From a bacterium (GTDB lineage Bacteria > Moduliflexota > Moduliflexia > Moduliflexales > JAUQPW01): 64,000 bases of DNA. Position 1 is the first letter of the stretch, and each line of letters starts with the position of its first letter. The notes beneath the pieces are model-generated. The model did not search any database and had not been told where the DNA came from. It worked only from the letters and a program-made list of their open reading frames with translations. Below, piece after piece: positions 25,625-33,604 of the stretch. The DNA lies in assembly GCA_030550175.1 (NCBI GenBank), contig JAUQPW010000016.1, positions 1 to 64,000 on the forward strand, written 5' to 3'. The translations under genes were made by a program, and so were the position numbers.

Positions 25625-28129
25625 ATGCCAAGATTGGAAATGAACGTGAAAAAACTCATTGTTTTAACACTCCTTCTTTCCTTGAGTACTTCTTGTACTA
25701 CCAAATCTCAAAAAGTGCCCCAAACTTCCTTACCTGTTGGGGAAAAAACTTCTGCATCTTCCCCGCAAGTTTCTTCCTCAACTCCCTCAAAATTAAACCC
25801 TGAGGCTTCGAACGGAATCCCGGCAGCTCTTTCTCAGTTGGATCCGGAACAACTCTCGGCAACTCTAAAGAATCCTACGGAAAATAAAGAACCCTCACTC
25901 CTATTGTCCGAAGCTTCCCAATCTCCCCGACCTTCTCCGGCAGATCGGATGAAACCTAAAATAAAACAATTAGAAACCCCTGAAGTTCCTCCTCCCGTTG
26001 AACCCTTTCCTTCTCCTCAACCGGCCCAACCTCAACCGGTCCAACCTCAGCCGGCTCAACCTCAACCCCAACCGGCCCCCCCACCCGAAGCAGCTAAAAA
26101 AGAAGCAGGTACTGTAGAGGATCGAGGGGTGGCTTTTAATTTTGACAATGTAGACATTAAAGATTTTATCGATACGATCAGTGAACTTACCGGTCAGAAC
26201 TTTATCTTATCTCCTGGTGTGAGTGGGAAGGTCAGTATTATAACTACGGGACGTATTCCCAGGGAAGATGTTTTTGATGTTTTGGAGTCTGTTTTGGAAG
26301 TAAATAATCTCACAGTAGTTAAATCGGGACAGTTTTATAAAGTCGTGCCTATTGCCATAGCCCGGCAGAAAACAATCCCTGTAGAGACCGGAAAAGAGGT
26401 CAAGGACGGAGATCAGGTCGTGACCCATATTGTTCGTCTAAAGTACATCTCACCTGCCGAAGCTATGAACGTCTTGGGGCCTTTTATCTCCCAGACCTCT
26501 GGTAATCTTCATCCTTATCCCAAAGCCAATATCCTTATCATCACAGATTTAGCCTCTAATGTTCGGAGATTACTGGATATTCTGGAACAGATCGATGTAA
26601 ATATTTACGAGAGACTTCAAATTGAGATCTTCTATATCCAGAATGTGACATTAGAAGATCTGGTTAAAGAGTTGGAACAAATTTTATCGGCTATTCCAGA
26701 TGGGGCCGCTGCAGCCGGACAGGGGGGAATAGTTACTAAATTTGTTCCCATCGCTCGATATAATGCGCTCATGCTTATTACCTCTTCTCCCAAAGTAACC
26801 CAGTTGGTGAGGGAATGGATTAAAATTCTGGATCAACCGGCTAAAGAAGTGGCCCGTCGTAATTATATCTATTATGTCAAGCATTCGAAGGCTGCCGACC
26901 TGGCCAAAGTTCTGGAAGAACTTTATCGAGGGAAAGCCGGAGAGCGGGCCACCGTTACGACAGCACCCCCGACCACCCGGAGAAGGGAGGAGCGGCCTAC
27001 GCCACGATCCGCGGTACAGCCTCCGGGCGCCCAACCCGGTCAACCCGGACAACCTCAACCTCCTCGTACACCTCAACCAGGGCAACCTTCGGTTCCTACC
27101 GAAGGCCAACCTTCTGCCGTACGGGAGGGAGAGGTTTTGATTGTAGCCGATGAGTTAACCAATTCTTTAATCATTCGTACCTCTCCGGCTCAGTATCAGG
27201 CGATTAAAGAACTTCTCGACGAACTGGACCTGAGACCACCTCAGGTTTTAATAGAAACCCTCATTGTCGAGGTTAGCCTGGATAAAAGTACCCTCTTCGG
27301 CATTCAAGGAACTCTTCTGGGCCAAAATCAACTGACCATAGGGGGGGAAACCAATTCTTTTCAATCCCAGAGTCGAACGGTATTCCCGGACATAACTTCC
27401 TCCAATACAGGCTTTACCTACGTTCTCGAAGCCGCCGGAAGGCTTGCGGCCCAATTACGGGCCCTGGCCACGGAGAACAGAGTTAAAGTTTTATCGAATC
27501 CCCATATCCTGGTACGGAATAATGAAAAGGCCACGATCCAGGTGGGTGAGGAAATACCTATTTTGTCGGGGGTTTCTACCGTTCCTACCACGGGAGCTGA
27601 AGGGACTGTGACCAATCAATTCATCAATTCGGTTCAGTATCGAGATATAGGAATTATTTTACGGGTAACACCCCGCATCAATAAAGAAGGAGCTGTGGTA
27701 TTGGATATAGAGCAGGAGGTCAGCAATGTGCAATCCGCCTCCTTTGGAGATACGCGATCTCCTTCCTTCGGAAAACGTAATTCATCGACTTCTGTAGTGG
27801 CCCAGAATGGACAAACTCTTATTATCGGAGGGCTCATCCGGGAGAATCGAAATCGTAACGAGCAGGGGGTTCCCGGAGTATCCCGAATCCCTCTGTTGGG
27901 AAGACTATTCAAAAGTGAAAATGCTTCTTTTAGTAAAACCGAATTGCTCATTTTGGTTACCCCTCAAGTCCTCGACACCGTTCGAGATGGAGATAAAATG
28001 ACCTATGAGTTTTCACAAAAGATTCAGGCCCTTCAGAAGTTCTTTGATAGAAACAACGAGAATGATTTAACTAAACTCCTTAATTTCTTAAAATTGAAAA
28101 ATGAAACTTCCAGGACTCCTGTACAATGA
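25625..28129 (+). CDS. gspD: Type II secretion outer-membrane secretin GspD
   Basis: 834 residues. The signal peptide ends in a lipobox (LSTSC, Cys24 from the first ATG), so this secretin is itself a lipoprotein. A Pro/Gln/Ser-rich spacer (about 30-165) precedes N0 (VAFNFDNVDIKDFIDTISELTG), then N1-N3 repeats, with a second Pro/Gln-rich insertion (about 440-500) inside N3. The secretin core shows VPLLGRLF-like (IPLLGRLFKS) and the ELLILVTPQV end. The internal ATG at 25640 is an alternative start. The lipobox may remove the need for a separate pilotin, by inference. gspD is monocistronic and divergent from gspE. Confidence 0.94.
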   Translation: MPRLEMNVKKLIVLTLLLSLSTSCTTKSQKVPQTSLPVGEKTSASSPQVSSSTPSKLNPEASNGIPAALSQLDPEQLSATLKNPTENKEPSLLLSEASQSPRPSPADRMKPKIKQLETPEVPPPVEPFPSPQPAQPQPVQPQPAQPQPQPAPPPEAAKKEAGTVEDRGVAFNFDNVDIKDFIDTISELTGQNFILSPGVSGKVSIITTGRIPREDVFDVLESVLEVNNLTVVKSGQFYKVVPIAIARQKTIPVETGKEVKDGDQVVTHIVRLKYISPAEAMNVLGPFISQTSGNLHPYPKANILIITDLASNVRRLLDILEQIDVNIYERLQIEIFYIQNVTLEDLVKELEQILSAIPDGAAAAGQGGIVTKFVPIARYNALMLITSSPKVTQLVREWIKILDQPAKEVARRNYIYYVKHSKAADLAKVLEELYRGKAGERATVTTAPPTTRRREERPTPRSAVQPPGAQPGQPGQPQPPRTPQPGQPSVPTEGQPSAVREGEVLIVADELTNSLIIRTSPAQYQAIKELLDELDLRPPQVLIETLIVEVSLDKSTLFGIQGTLLGQNQLTIGGETNSFQSQSRTVFPDITSSNTGFTYVLEAAGRLAAQLRALATENRVKVLSNPHILVRNNEKATIQVGEEIPILSGVSTVPTTGAEGTVTNQFINSVQYRDIGIILRVTPRINKEGAVVLDIEQEVSNVQSASFGDTRSPSFGKRNSSTSVVAQNGQTLIIGGLIRENRNRNEQGVPGVSRIPLLGRLFKSENASFSKTELLILVTPQVLDTVRDGDKMTYEFSQKIQALQKFFDRNNENDLTKLLNFLKLKNETSRTPVQ

Positions 28130-28475
28130 TATTTTATGTCCAACTGCATTTCATAAAATAACCTGTCATTGTAAGGTATCCGTATCAATTTAGTAGATAG
28201 AAAAAGAAACACCCCCCTGGCCCCCCTCCAGGGGGGACTTCAGCAGCAACTCCACGTCAGTCCCGCCCCCCCTTCCCCCCGTATACGGGGGGAAGGGGGG
28301 GCCAAGGGGGGTTCAGACAGAAAAAGTGACACTTACTAAATTGTTACAGTTACCATTGTAAGGAACGAAGGGACGCGGTAATCTGTAGATTGAAATTGCC
28401 CTGCGGCGTTCCCTTGAGGGATCCAGGAGCCTGCAAGGACATTTTATACATTTAATTACGAATCTGTGTTAGAAG
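28130..28475. other. Intergenic region carrying MITE copy A
   Basis: Gene-free. After gspD a short inverted repeat (TATTTTATG/CATAAAATA, 28132-28160) could aid termination. The rest is mostly the 177-bp element at 28177-28353 with its flanking CATTGTAAGG repeats. Confidence 0.6.
28177..28353. mobile_element. MITE-like element, copy A (177 bp)
   Basis: Non-coding element bounded by imperfect terminal inverted repeats with the core CAATTTAGTA and flanked by a 10-bp direct repeat CATTGTAAGG (28167-28176 and 28354-28363), as expected for a target-site duplication. The inside has two perfect G/C palindromes (CCCCCC..GGGGGG around TGG/TCC, and CCCCCCGTATACGGGGGG). The same element occurs inverted at 51491-51675. 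No transposase is in the window. Confidence 0.8.
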
Positions 28476-29111
28476 ATGTTTAGAAAATTATTCCTTTATC
28501 TTTGTTTATTAGTTCTTTCTTCCAAACTTCTGACGGGTTGTGGAAAACCTGGTGGGGAAAATAACTTTACCTCTTCCCAGGTAATGGTGGTTTCGATTAC
28601 CGATACATCCGGCAAAGTTCCCCTTCAATCCGATGTGGTGACCAACGGCTTTCTGACCGATGATGTTGCTACCATCACCGTTCGAAGTCAGTCTGTGGAT
28701 CAGAATGGTCCCACAACGCCCTTTGAACCGGGTCCTTTGGACAATATTGTCCTTAACCAGTATCGGGTTGATTATTTTCGTACCGATGGCGGTGCGGTTC
28801 CGGCTTCGTTTAATGGAACCATGAATCTTTTTCTGGCTCCCAACACCGAAGCCTCCACCAATATTGTCATTGTAAGGGCTTTTGATAAGAACCGCTCTCC
28901 GCTGGTAGAATTAAGGGAGGGGGGTGAAATTTTTGCGACGGTCACCATTACTTTGTTTGGAGAAGACGGATTTGGCAATGATGTATCTACCAGTGGTTCT
29001 ATTAATGTTTCCTTTGGTAATTTTCCAGATCAAGGGGGGGTAGGACCTGCACCTGTTCCCACGCCGAACCCTCTTCCAACAGCCTCACCGACAGCGACTC
29101 CGACCCCCTAA
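28476..29111 (+). CDS. Putative lipoprotein with Pro-Thr C-terminus
   Basis: 211 residues. The signal peptide ends in LLTGC (Cys22). The middle (about 35-175) looks like an all-beta, Ig-like domain but matches no family I can name. The last 25 residues are Pro/Thr/Ala-rich, like the end of the Big-1 lipoprotein at 22.1 kb, so the two may share a location or export route. It lies just after the gsp genes on the gspD strand but is separated from gspD by a mobile element. No function is proposed. Confidence 0.6.
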   Translation: MFRKLFLYLCLLVLSSKLLTGCGKPGGENNFTSSQVMVVSITDTSGKVPLQSDVVTNGFLTDDVATITVRSQSVDQNGPTTPFEPGPLDNIVLNQYRVDYFRTDGGAVPASFNGTMNLFLAPNTEASTNIVIVRAFDKNRSPLVELREGGEIFATVTITLFGEDGFGNDVSTSGSINVSFGNFPDQGGVGPAPVPTPNPLPTASPTATPTP

Positions 29112-29435
29112 AAATTGATAAAGGGGTAAAGTCCCGCAGGGACGGCCTGTTTATAGCTCCGACGCAAACCGTAGGGCCCATACCGGAGAAACATCCAAGC
29201 TCCCTAAGAGGGATCGGTAAAGATTCTATAAACCATCGTTCTATTGGAGCTTGATGGGATGATTACTTCCTCTTCCTCTGGTTGCTATCAGGGCTTACAA
29301 ACAGGTTGTCCATTGGGGCTTTTGAAAGTTGGCCGAATGGATACAAAATACCTCTCCGGGATTTCTGAGAGGATTACGCCATTTGATACGGTCAAGACCC
29401 GAGCTTAATTTCCTGATTTTCTTGTCTTTCCCTTT
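29112..29435. repeat. Gene-free region with a long imperfect inverted repeat
   Basis: AAAGTCCCGCAGGGACGGCCTGTTTATAG (near 29129-29157, with the small hairpin GTCCCGCAGGGAC) is answered by CTATAAACCATCGTTC about 80 bases later. This resembles a decayed REP-like element. A related AAAGTCCCTGCG occurs near 2705. No gene is seen. Confidence 0.35.
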
Positions 29436-29771
29436 TTAAGGAGTTGCCAGGACTTCCTCAATGGCCTGTTTTATACGTTTTTTGGGATGCGCTCCGATAA
29501 GCTGTTCGGCGACCTCACCATTTTTAAAGATCATCAGAGTCGGAATACTGACAATTCCATAGCTTTGGGCGGTGATGGGATTATCATCTACGTTTAATTT
29601 CCCAAATTTAACCCGGCCACTGTATTCCTCACCCAGTTCTTCTATAATGGGGGCTACCATCCTACAAGGTCCACACCAGGGTGCCCAGAAATCCACAAAT
29701 ACAGGAAGTTTCGATTCAAGAACTTCCTCCTTAAATCGGGCATCTGTCAAAGTTATGATTTTATCGCTCAT
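29436..29771 (-). CDS. trxA: Thioredoxin
   Basis: 111-residue cytoplasmic disulfide reductase. The active site is WCGPC (32-36) in FWAPWCGPCRMVAPI, and the cis-Pro loop is in GIVSIPTLMIFKNGE. Length and motifs are standard. It is the last gene of a minus-strand group after the glycosyltransferase and queF. TTTAGGAGG-type ribosome bases (AAAAGGAGGAAAAT) precede the ATG. Confidence 0.95.
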   Translation of the reverse strand: MSDKIITLTDARFKEEVLESKLPVFVDFWAPWCGPCRMVAPIIEELGEEYSGRVKFGKLNVDDNPITAQSYGIVSIPTLMIFKNGEVAEQLIGAHPKKRIKQAIEEVLATP

Positions 29772-29813
29772 ATTTTCCTCCTTTTAGGATAACTCCCTAT
29801 GGACAATTGCCGG

Positions 29814-30149
29814 TTACTTTCTTTTATATTCTGCAGTTACAATAGATTTAATTCCACCTCGAACATTAAAGTCCCCCACAACTGTCATGCGAATAGGTTG
29901 GCAGGCTTCGACTAAATCATCTAAAATTTTATTGATAACATGCTCATAGAAAATCCCTTGATTTCGATAAGAAAAAAGATAAAGCTTCAGAGATTTGAGT
30001 TCAATGCATTTCTGGTCAGGGACATATTCAATCTTAATGGTCCCAAAGTCGGGTTGTCCGGTTTTTGGACATACCGAAGTAAATTCAGGACAGATCATAG
30101 AAACCGTATATTCTCGGCCCTTGTATTGATTTTCAAAGGTTTCTAACAT
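29814..30149 (-). CDS. queF: NADPH-dependent 7-cyano-7-deazaguanine reductase QueF
   Basis: 111-residue T-fold enzyme that reduces preQ0 to preQ1 in queuosine synthesis. The catalytic cysteine is Cys27 in EFTSVCPKTGQPDFG, and the NADPH motif is ELKSLKLYL. This is the short single-domain form, lacking the N-terminal extension of the Bacillus enzyme. Its start overlaps the glycosyltransferase 3-prime end by 17 bases, so they are co-transcribed although unrelated in function. No other queuosine gene is in the window. Confidence 0.93.
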   Translation of the reverse strand: MLETFENQYKGREYTVSMICPEFTSVCPKTGQPDFGTIKIEYVPDQKCIELKSLKLYLFSYRNQGIFYEHVINKILDDLVEACQPIRMTVVGDFNVRGGIKSIVTAEYKRK

Positions 30150-31491
30150 GAATCAATCTCCTTATTTTTTTTAACAGATATTGAACTCCCCCAGTACGGT
30201 AATAATATAACAACTTTTTGGCATAATAGCCAAGGGGTCTGGAAAGGGTTGGATAAGCTGGAAGTTGATCCCTGAGAGTTTTATCCGGCGCTCTTTCCGG
30301 CCTTTCACAAAAATGCTCCAGGGGGGCTATAACTTTTTCCCATCTGAGTTGAGAAGCTATGTGGGACAGTTGGGCTTTACAATGCTCTCGCAGCGAGGGT
30401 TCATCTGCCATTCGAAGAATGGCCTGTTTCAACTCCTCAATGTCCCCAGGACTTACCAGAAGACCCAACTGGTTATTTTCTATCCAATTTCCTAAGAGAT
30501 CTCCTCGGGTTGCAACAATGGGTAAACCCGCCCAAATATAATCTAAAATTCGGGTCCTAAAAGAGAACTCGGTTTCAATGGTATGGGTATGAATACTGAT
30601 CCCGATATCTGCTTCCAAGAGGTAATTCTCCCTTTCCTGGTAGGGAACCCAATCATTAAAGAAAACAAACCGATCATATAGATTTAAACTTTTGGCCAGT
30701 TCTATGGCCTCTTGAGTCTTTTTCATCTCAGAAACTTCCAGGGAGGGATATTTAACTCCCATAAAGAAAAGTTTAATATCCTTTCGTTGTTCACAAATGC
30801 GTTTCATGGCGTAAATCAAGGTAATTGGATCAAACCAATTCCAGAGACCACCACCCCAGAGAACTACAAAATCGTCTTTTCCAATGGTTTTATAGACACC
30901 CTTAAGAACCCTTCTGGAGAGTCGAGGAGGAGATGAAGGAATACCGAAAGAAACCACATCGATCAGGCGACGAAACGTTTTATCCTGTTGATAGGTTACC
31001 GGATTTAGTCGATTAAAAGCCCCTAACATCCCGAGCCAGAAATCCCTTTGCTTTTCACTGGCACAAAGGAAAAAATCCCCATGCTGCAATTGCTGAATTT
31101 GGGTTGCTAAACTGAAATTGTGAAGAGCTAAAGTCTCTCCTTCCTTCAGATTCGTATAAATTTCCAGGTTTTCCAGGAATACCGGATCATACAAATCAAT
31201 AATGAGCGGAGCTTTTTGTTTAAGGAGGAAAGGATGGTGATAGGTCACCAGGCCTTGAAGGAGGATGGCATCTACCTCCCTTGCTATCCATTCCAGGGTT
31301 TTTTTTTCAGATGGGTATAATTGGACGGTAGGAGGTAATTGGGGGAGAAGGGAGGATATTTCCAGAGTCGGGGCAGTCAGGAAAATGGAATGTTTCAAGG
31401 CAAGCTGTTTGGTAAATTCCCAATAGCGAATGGCTGGCCCGGTCATATTCGCGCCGATAGAAATTGGAGAAATAATAAGGATTTTGGCCAT
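30133..31491 (-). CDS. Glycosyltransferase family 4-type
   Basis: 452 residues, GT-B fold. The N-terminus (MAKILIISPISIGANMTGPAIRYWEF) resembles GT4 donors' partner domain. The C-terminal donor domain holds ADIGISIHTHTIETEFSFRTRILDYIWAGLPIVATRGD, the acidic and hydrophobic pattern of the sugar-nucleotide site. No membrane helix. It probably builds lipopolysaccharide, exopolysaccharide or a glycan together with the dTDP-sugar enzymes at 11-14 kb; the sugar cannot be told. Confidence 0.8.
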   Translation of the reverse strand: MAKILIISPISIGANMTGPAIRYWEFTKQLALKHSIFLTAPTLEISSLLPQLPPTVQLYPSEKKTLEWIAREVDAILLQGLVTYHHPFLLKQKAPLIIDLYDPVFLENLEIYTNLKEGETLALHNFSLATQIQQLQHGDFFLCASEKQRDFWLGMLGAFNRLNPVTYQQDKTFRRLIDVVSFGIPSSPPRLSRRVLKGVYKTIGKDDFVVLWGGGLWNWFDPITLIYAMKRICEQRKDIKLFFMGVKYPSLEVSEMKKTQEAIELAKSLNLYDRFVFFNDWVPYQERENYLLEADIGISIHTHTIETEFSFRTRILDYIWAGLPIVATRGDLLGNWIENNQLGLLVSPGDIEELKQAILRMADEPSLREHCKAQLSHIASQLRWEKVIAPLEHFCERPERAPDKTLRDQLPAYPTLSRPLGYYAKKLLYYYRTGGVQYLLKKIRRLIHVRNL

Positions 31492-31504
31492 TTCAGGTTT
31501 TTTT

Positions 31505-31544
31505 AAACAAAAAAGCCTGAAGGGTTATAAGCAATCCTTCAGGC
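31505..31544 (-). terminator. Intrinsic terminator of the first small paralogue
   Basis: Minus-strand stem GCCTGAAGG (plus 31536-31544) with CCTTCAGGC (31515-31523), a 12-base loop, followed by TTTTTTG (31509-31514). It lies between the small secreted-protein gene and the glycosyltransferase, insulating the two. Confidence 0.85.
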
Positions 31545-31592
31545 ATCCCTTAAAAAGGGTTAGTACCTCGGCGGGGGATATTTACCCTCATC

Positions 31593-31943
31593 TTATCTCA
31601 CGCGTAAAGTCTCCGGAGTGAAAATCGTAGGGCCAGATCTCTGACCGGTAATGGTAATATCATCGGTACGTTCAATTTTAAGCTTTTCCAATTCGGCTGC
31701 CATAATGGGAGAATCTTGCAGGAGAATAATTTTGCCTTCCGTGGTTCTGACAACATGGAAACGGTTCTTAGTCTCTTTTGCACAGACCCCCGGCTCAAGT
31801 TTTAACTCGGTCCCTTCCAGATGCGCGCAATAGAGTTTCCCTCTGATGGTTTCCTTTTCTTCTGCTGCCATAATTTTTCCTGCCACAACGACCAACATGA
31901 CAACTACCAGGATAGATATAATCTGCTTAGAACTGAATACCAT
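31593..31943 (-). CDS. Small secreted Cys/His protein, paralogue 1
   Basis: 116 residues. A signal peptide (hydrophobic 9-22, cleavage before AEEKE) precedes a mature domain of about 90 residues with Cys39 in GKLYC, Cys54 in LEPGVC, and a His before VVRT. The later pattern EGKIILLQ, then TITGQRSGPTIFTPETL, resembles small OB-fold exported proteins. No named family is recognised. It is the most diverged of three tandem paralogues: it lacks the VLPTADGV segment and has CAKETK instead of CPGG. It has its own ribosome site and a strong terminator. Confidence 0.75.
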   Translation of the reverse strand: MVFSSKQIISILVVVMLVVVAGKIMAAEEKETIRGKLYCAHLEGTELKLEPGVCAKETKNRFHVVRTTEGKIILLQDSPIMAAELEKLKIERTDDITITGQRSGPTIFTPETLRVR

Positions 31944-32121
31944 ACTTCACCTCCTGTATTTACTTAGATAAAGTTAAACTCTTATCTTTCACCTGTTTGA
32001 CCCTTTCGCCTTACCTACCCCTTACCCCTCTTAAACACCTACAAATAGAAAAGCCCAAAAGCACCCCTCTTCTTGGCTACTTTCAGGCTTTGAACTTCAG
32101 GATTTAAAAGAAAACTCCTTA

Positions 32122-32472
32122 TCATCTTACCCGAAGAGTCTCCGGGGTAAAAACGGTAGGACCTTCTCTCTTACCCGTAATGGTTACATTTTTCTTCTGT
32201 TCTGCAGTAAGTTTCGGCAAATCTTTCAGAGCCTCGGTTTCCTGCAAAAGGATAAGCTGGCCATCCGGGGTTTTGACCACATGGGCTCCATGATCCTTAC
32301 CTCCTGGGCAAACTCCAGGTTCAAGTTTTACCCCATCAGCCGTCGGCAATACACAATAAACGTGTCCTTGAACCACATCTTCTTTCTTCTCCTCCGCGGC
32401 TCCGACAAGACCTGCTGTCAGCACGAGCAAAATGACTGCAAAAGCAATGGTATAGGCATTACGATAGAACAT
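32122..32472 (-). CDS. Small secreted Cys/His protein, paralogue 2
   Basis: 116 residues with signal peptide (cleavage near VGA-AEEKK). The mature domain has Cys40 (HVYC), Cys55 (LEPGVCPGG), His in GAHVVKT, then DGQLILLQE and NVTITGKREGPTVFTPETLRVR. The C-terminal seven residues match paralogue 1 exactly. The conserved Cys-x14-Cys-x8-10-His spacing could bind a metal or heme, or form a disulfide. Periplasmic location is inferred. The gap to the next gene contains an AAAGCC/GGCTTT hairpin. Confidence 0.75.
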   Translation of the reverse strand: MFYRNAYTIAFAVILLVLTAGLVGAAEEKKEDVVQGHVYCVLPTADGVKLEPGVCPGGKDHGAHVVKTPDGQLILLQETEALKDLPKLTAEQKKNVTITGKREGPTVFTPETLRVR

Positions 32473-32554
32473 AGTTAACCCTCCCTAAGTCTGTAGCAGA
32501 TCCTAAACTCTTCTTATCTTCAGGATCTGTCATTTCTTTATAAAGCGATAAACC

Positions 32555-32598
32555 AAAAAGCCTATCAAAAGTTCTCTTCCACCCTCTCCAGGCTTTTT
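32555..32598 (-). terminator. Terminator-like hairpin after paralogue 3
   Basis: Minus-strand AAAAAGCCT and AGGCTTTTT (plus 32590-32598 and 32555-32563) form a 9-bp stem with a large loop and end in a T-run. Similar GCCTGA-containing hairpins follow each of the three paralogues, so the duplication unit may include the terminator. Confidence 0.55.
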
Positions 32599-32616
32599 AA
32601 GTTTATCTCTTTCAAA

Positions 32617-32970
32617 CTACCTGTTGAGCCATGGCCATTTAACGGCCTCTGGGGTAAAAGTAGTATTACCGGTCATTTTACCCTCAATGGTCACATTTTT
32701 CTTTTCTTCCGCTGTAAGCTTTGGGATATCTTTCAGGATAGAAGACTCTTGCAAAAGAACCAACTTACCATCCTTTGTTTTAAGAACATGAGGATGGTCC
32801 CCTCCAGGGCAAACACCCGGTTCGAGTTTTACTCCTTCAGCCGTCGGTAAGACACAATAAATGTGCCCTGTAATGGATTGTTTTTCCTCTGCTGCTCGGG
32901 CGACTGTGGTCGTAAGTACAAGAAGAACCATAACTCCTACGGCTAAAGTCCGTTTAAAACTAAGCAGCAT
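32617..32970 (-). CDS. Small secreted Cys/His protein, paralogue 3
   Basis: 117 residues; promoter-proximal member. Signal peptide with cleavage at ARA-AEEK. Cys39 (HIYC), Cys54 (LEPGVCPGG), His in DHPHVLKT, DGKLVLLQES, LTAEEKKNVTIEGK. It is closest to paralogue 2. Its C-terminus (FTPEAVKWPWLNR) differs from the other two. ATG 32970 has TGGAGG upstream. Function unknown. Confidence 0.75.
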   Translation of the reverse strand: MLLSFKRTLAVGVMVLLVLTTTVARAAEEKQSITGHIYCVLPTAEGVKLEPGVCPGGDHPHVLKTKDGKLVLLQESSILKDIPKLTAEEKKNVTIEGKMTGNTTFTPEAVKWPWLNR

Positions 32971-33091
32971 GATTTACCTCCAGTTTACGGTAGTAGGAAT
33001 GATAAGGTAGAAAAAGACCATCCCTCAAAGCACTCGTCCTCTAAGGTTAAGAGCCTTTCCCCTTATTTTATTTACTTTACACGACACTATA

Positions 33092-33120
33092 AGCTTACAC
33101 CGAAGACCCTAGGTTGTCAA
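33092..33120 (-). promoter_or_regulatory. Candidate promoter of the three-paralogue cluster
   Basis: Minus-strand TTGACA (33115-33120), 17 bases, TAAGCT (33092-33097), about 120 bases before paralogue 3. A palindrome at 33121-33136 touches the -35 box. Confidence 0.4.
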
Positions 33121-33136
33121 GTTGAAATTTTTCAAC
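33121..33136. promoter_or_regulatory. Palindrome GTTGAAATTTTTCAAC next to the -35 box
   Basis: Seven-bp arms GTTGAAA and TTTCAAC around TT, immediately upstream of the TTGACA of the paralogue-cluster promoter. The position suits an activator or repressor operator. No regulator gene is linked. Confidence 0.4.
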
Positions 33137-33508
33137 GAAAAATAACCCAAGTAGTCCGTAAGCTATCCTTCATACTAGTAATACGCATATTTGGTACCAC
33201 TTCATAAAAAGTCCTAACTTACAGTAGGGGATTCCCAAGGGCTTACAAAAGGTCCATCTTGCTAAACCCCCCATTTGTCTCTCGAATAGAGACAAAACAG
33301 ATCGACACTTCCAAACTAACCGCTTAGATCTTAACGAATTATTTGTGTCTCCATTTCCGAGACATAATATCTCTACCAGAGAGACGCTAAAGAACACTAA
33401 CCTTTTGTAAGGGGGATCCAAAGGTGGGTATAATGACCATGCCCGATTCTACATAGGAGCGCAAACCACGCACCTCACCTTCAATCCCATTACTTATCCC
33501 TTACTGCG

Positions 33509-33582
33509 GTAGGGGCGACCCTGGGTGGTCGCCCTGTTCCCGGGTGACCTCGCACAGGGCGACCACCCAGGGTCGCCCCTAC
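33509..33582. repeat. Perfect 29-bp inverted repeat (GGGGCGACC family)
   Basis: Arms 33509-33537 and 33554-33582 are exact reverse complements with a 16-base loop; the arm contains AGGGGCGACCCTGGGTGG. It lies 22 bases beyond the porin stop codon and would form a very stable hairpin in its mRNA. There is no T-run, so it is an element or RNA stabiliser rather than a classic terminator. Confidence 0.75.
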
Positions 33583-33604
33583 AAACCGACTACATATTTA
33601 TGGC

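Larger units (their letters stand above)
32971..33604. other. Gene-free region between porin and paralogue cluster
   Basis: About 630 bases. The right part is the control region of the paralogue cluster (33092-33136). An 83-codon minus frame at 33170-33421 has no supported product. A perfect 29-bp inverted repeat lies at 33509-33582. Confidence 0.5.

Noticed and set aside
33170..33421. 83-codon minus-strand frame
   Set aside because: Atypical composition with no homology features; lies in a region of repeats and control sites.
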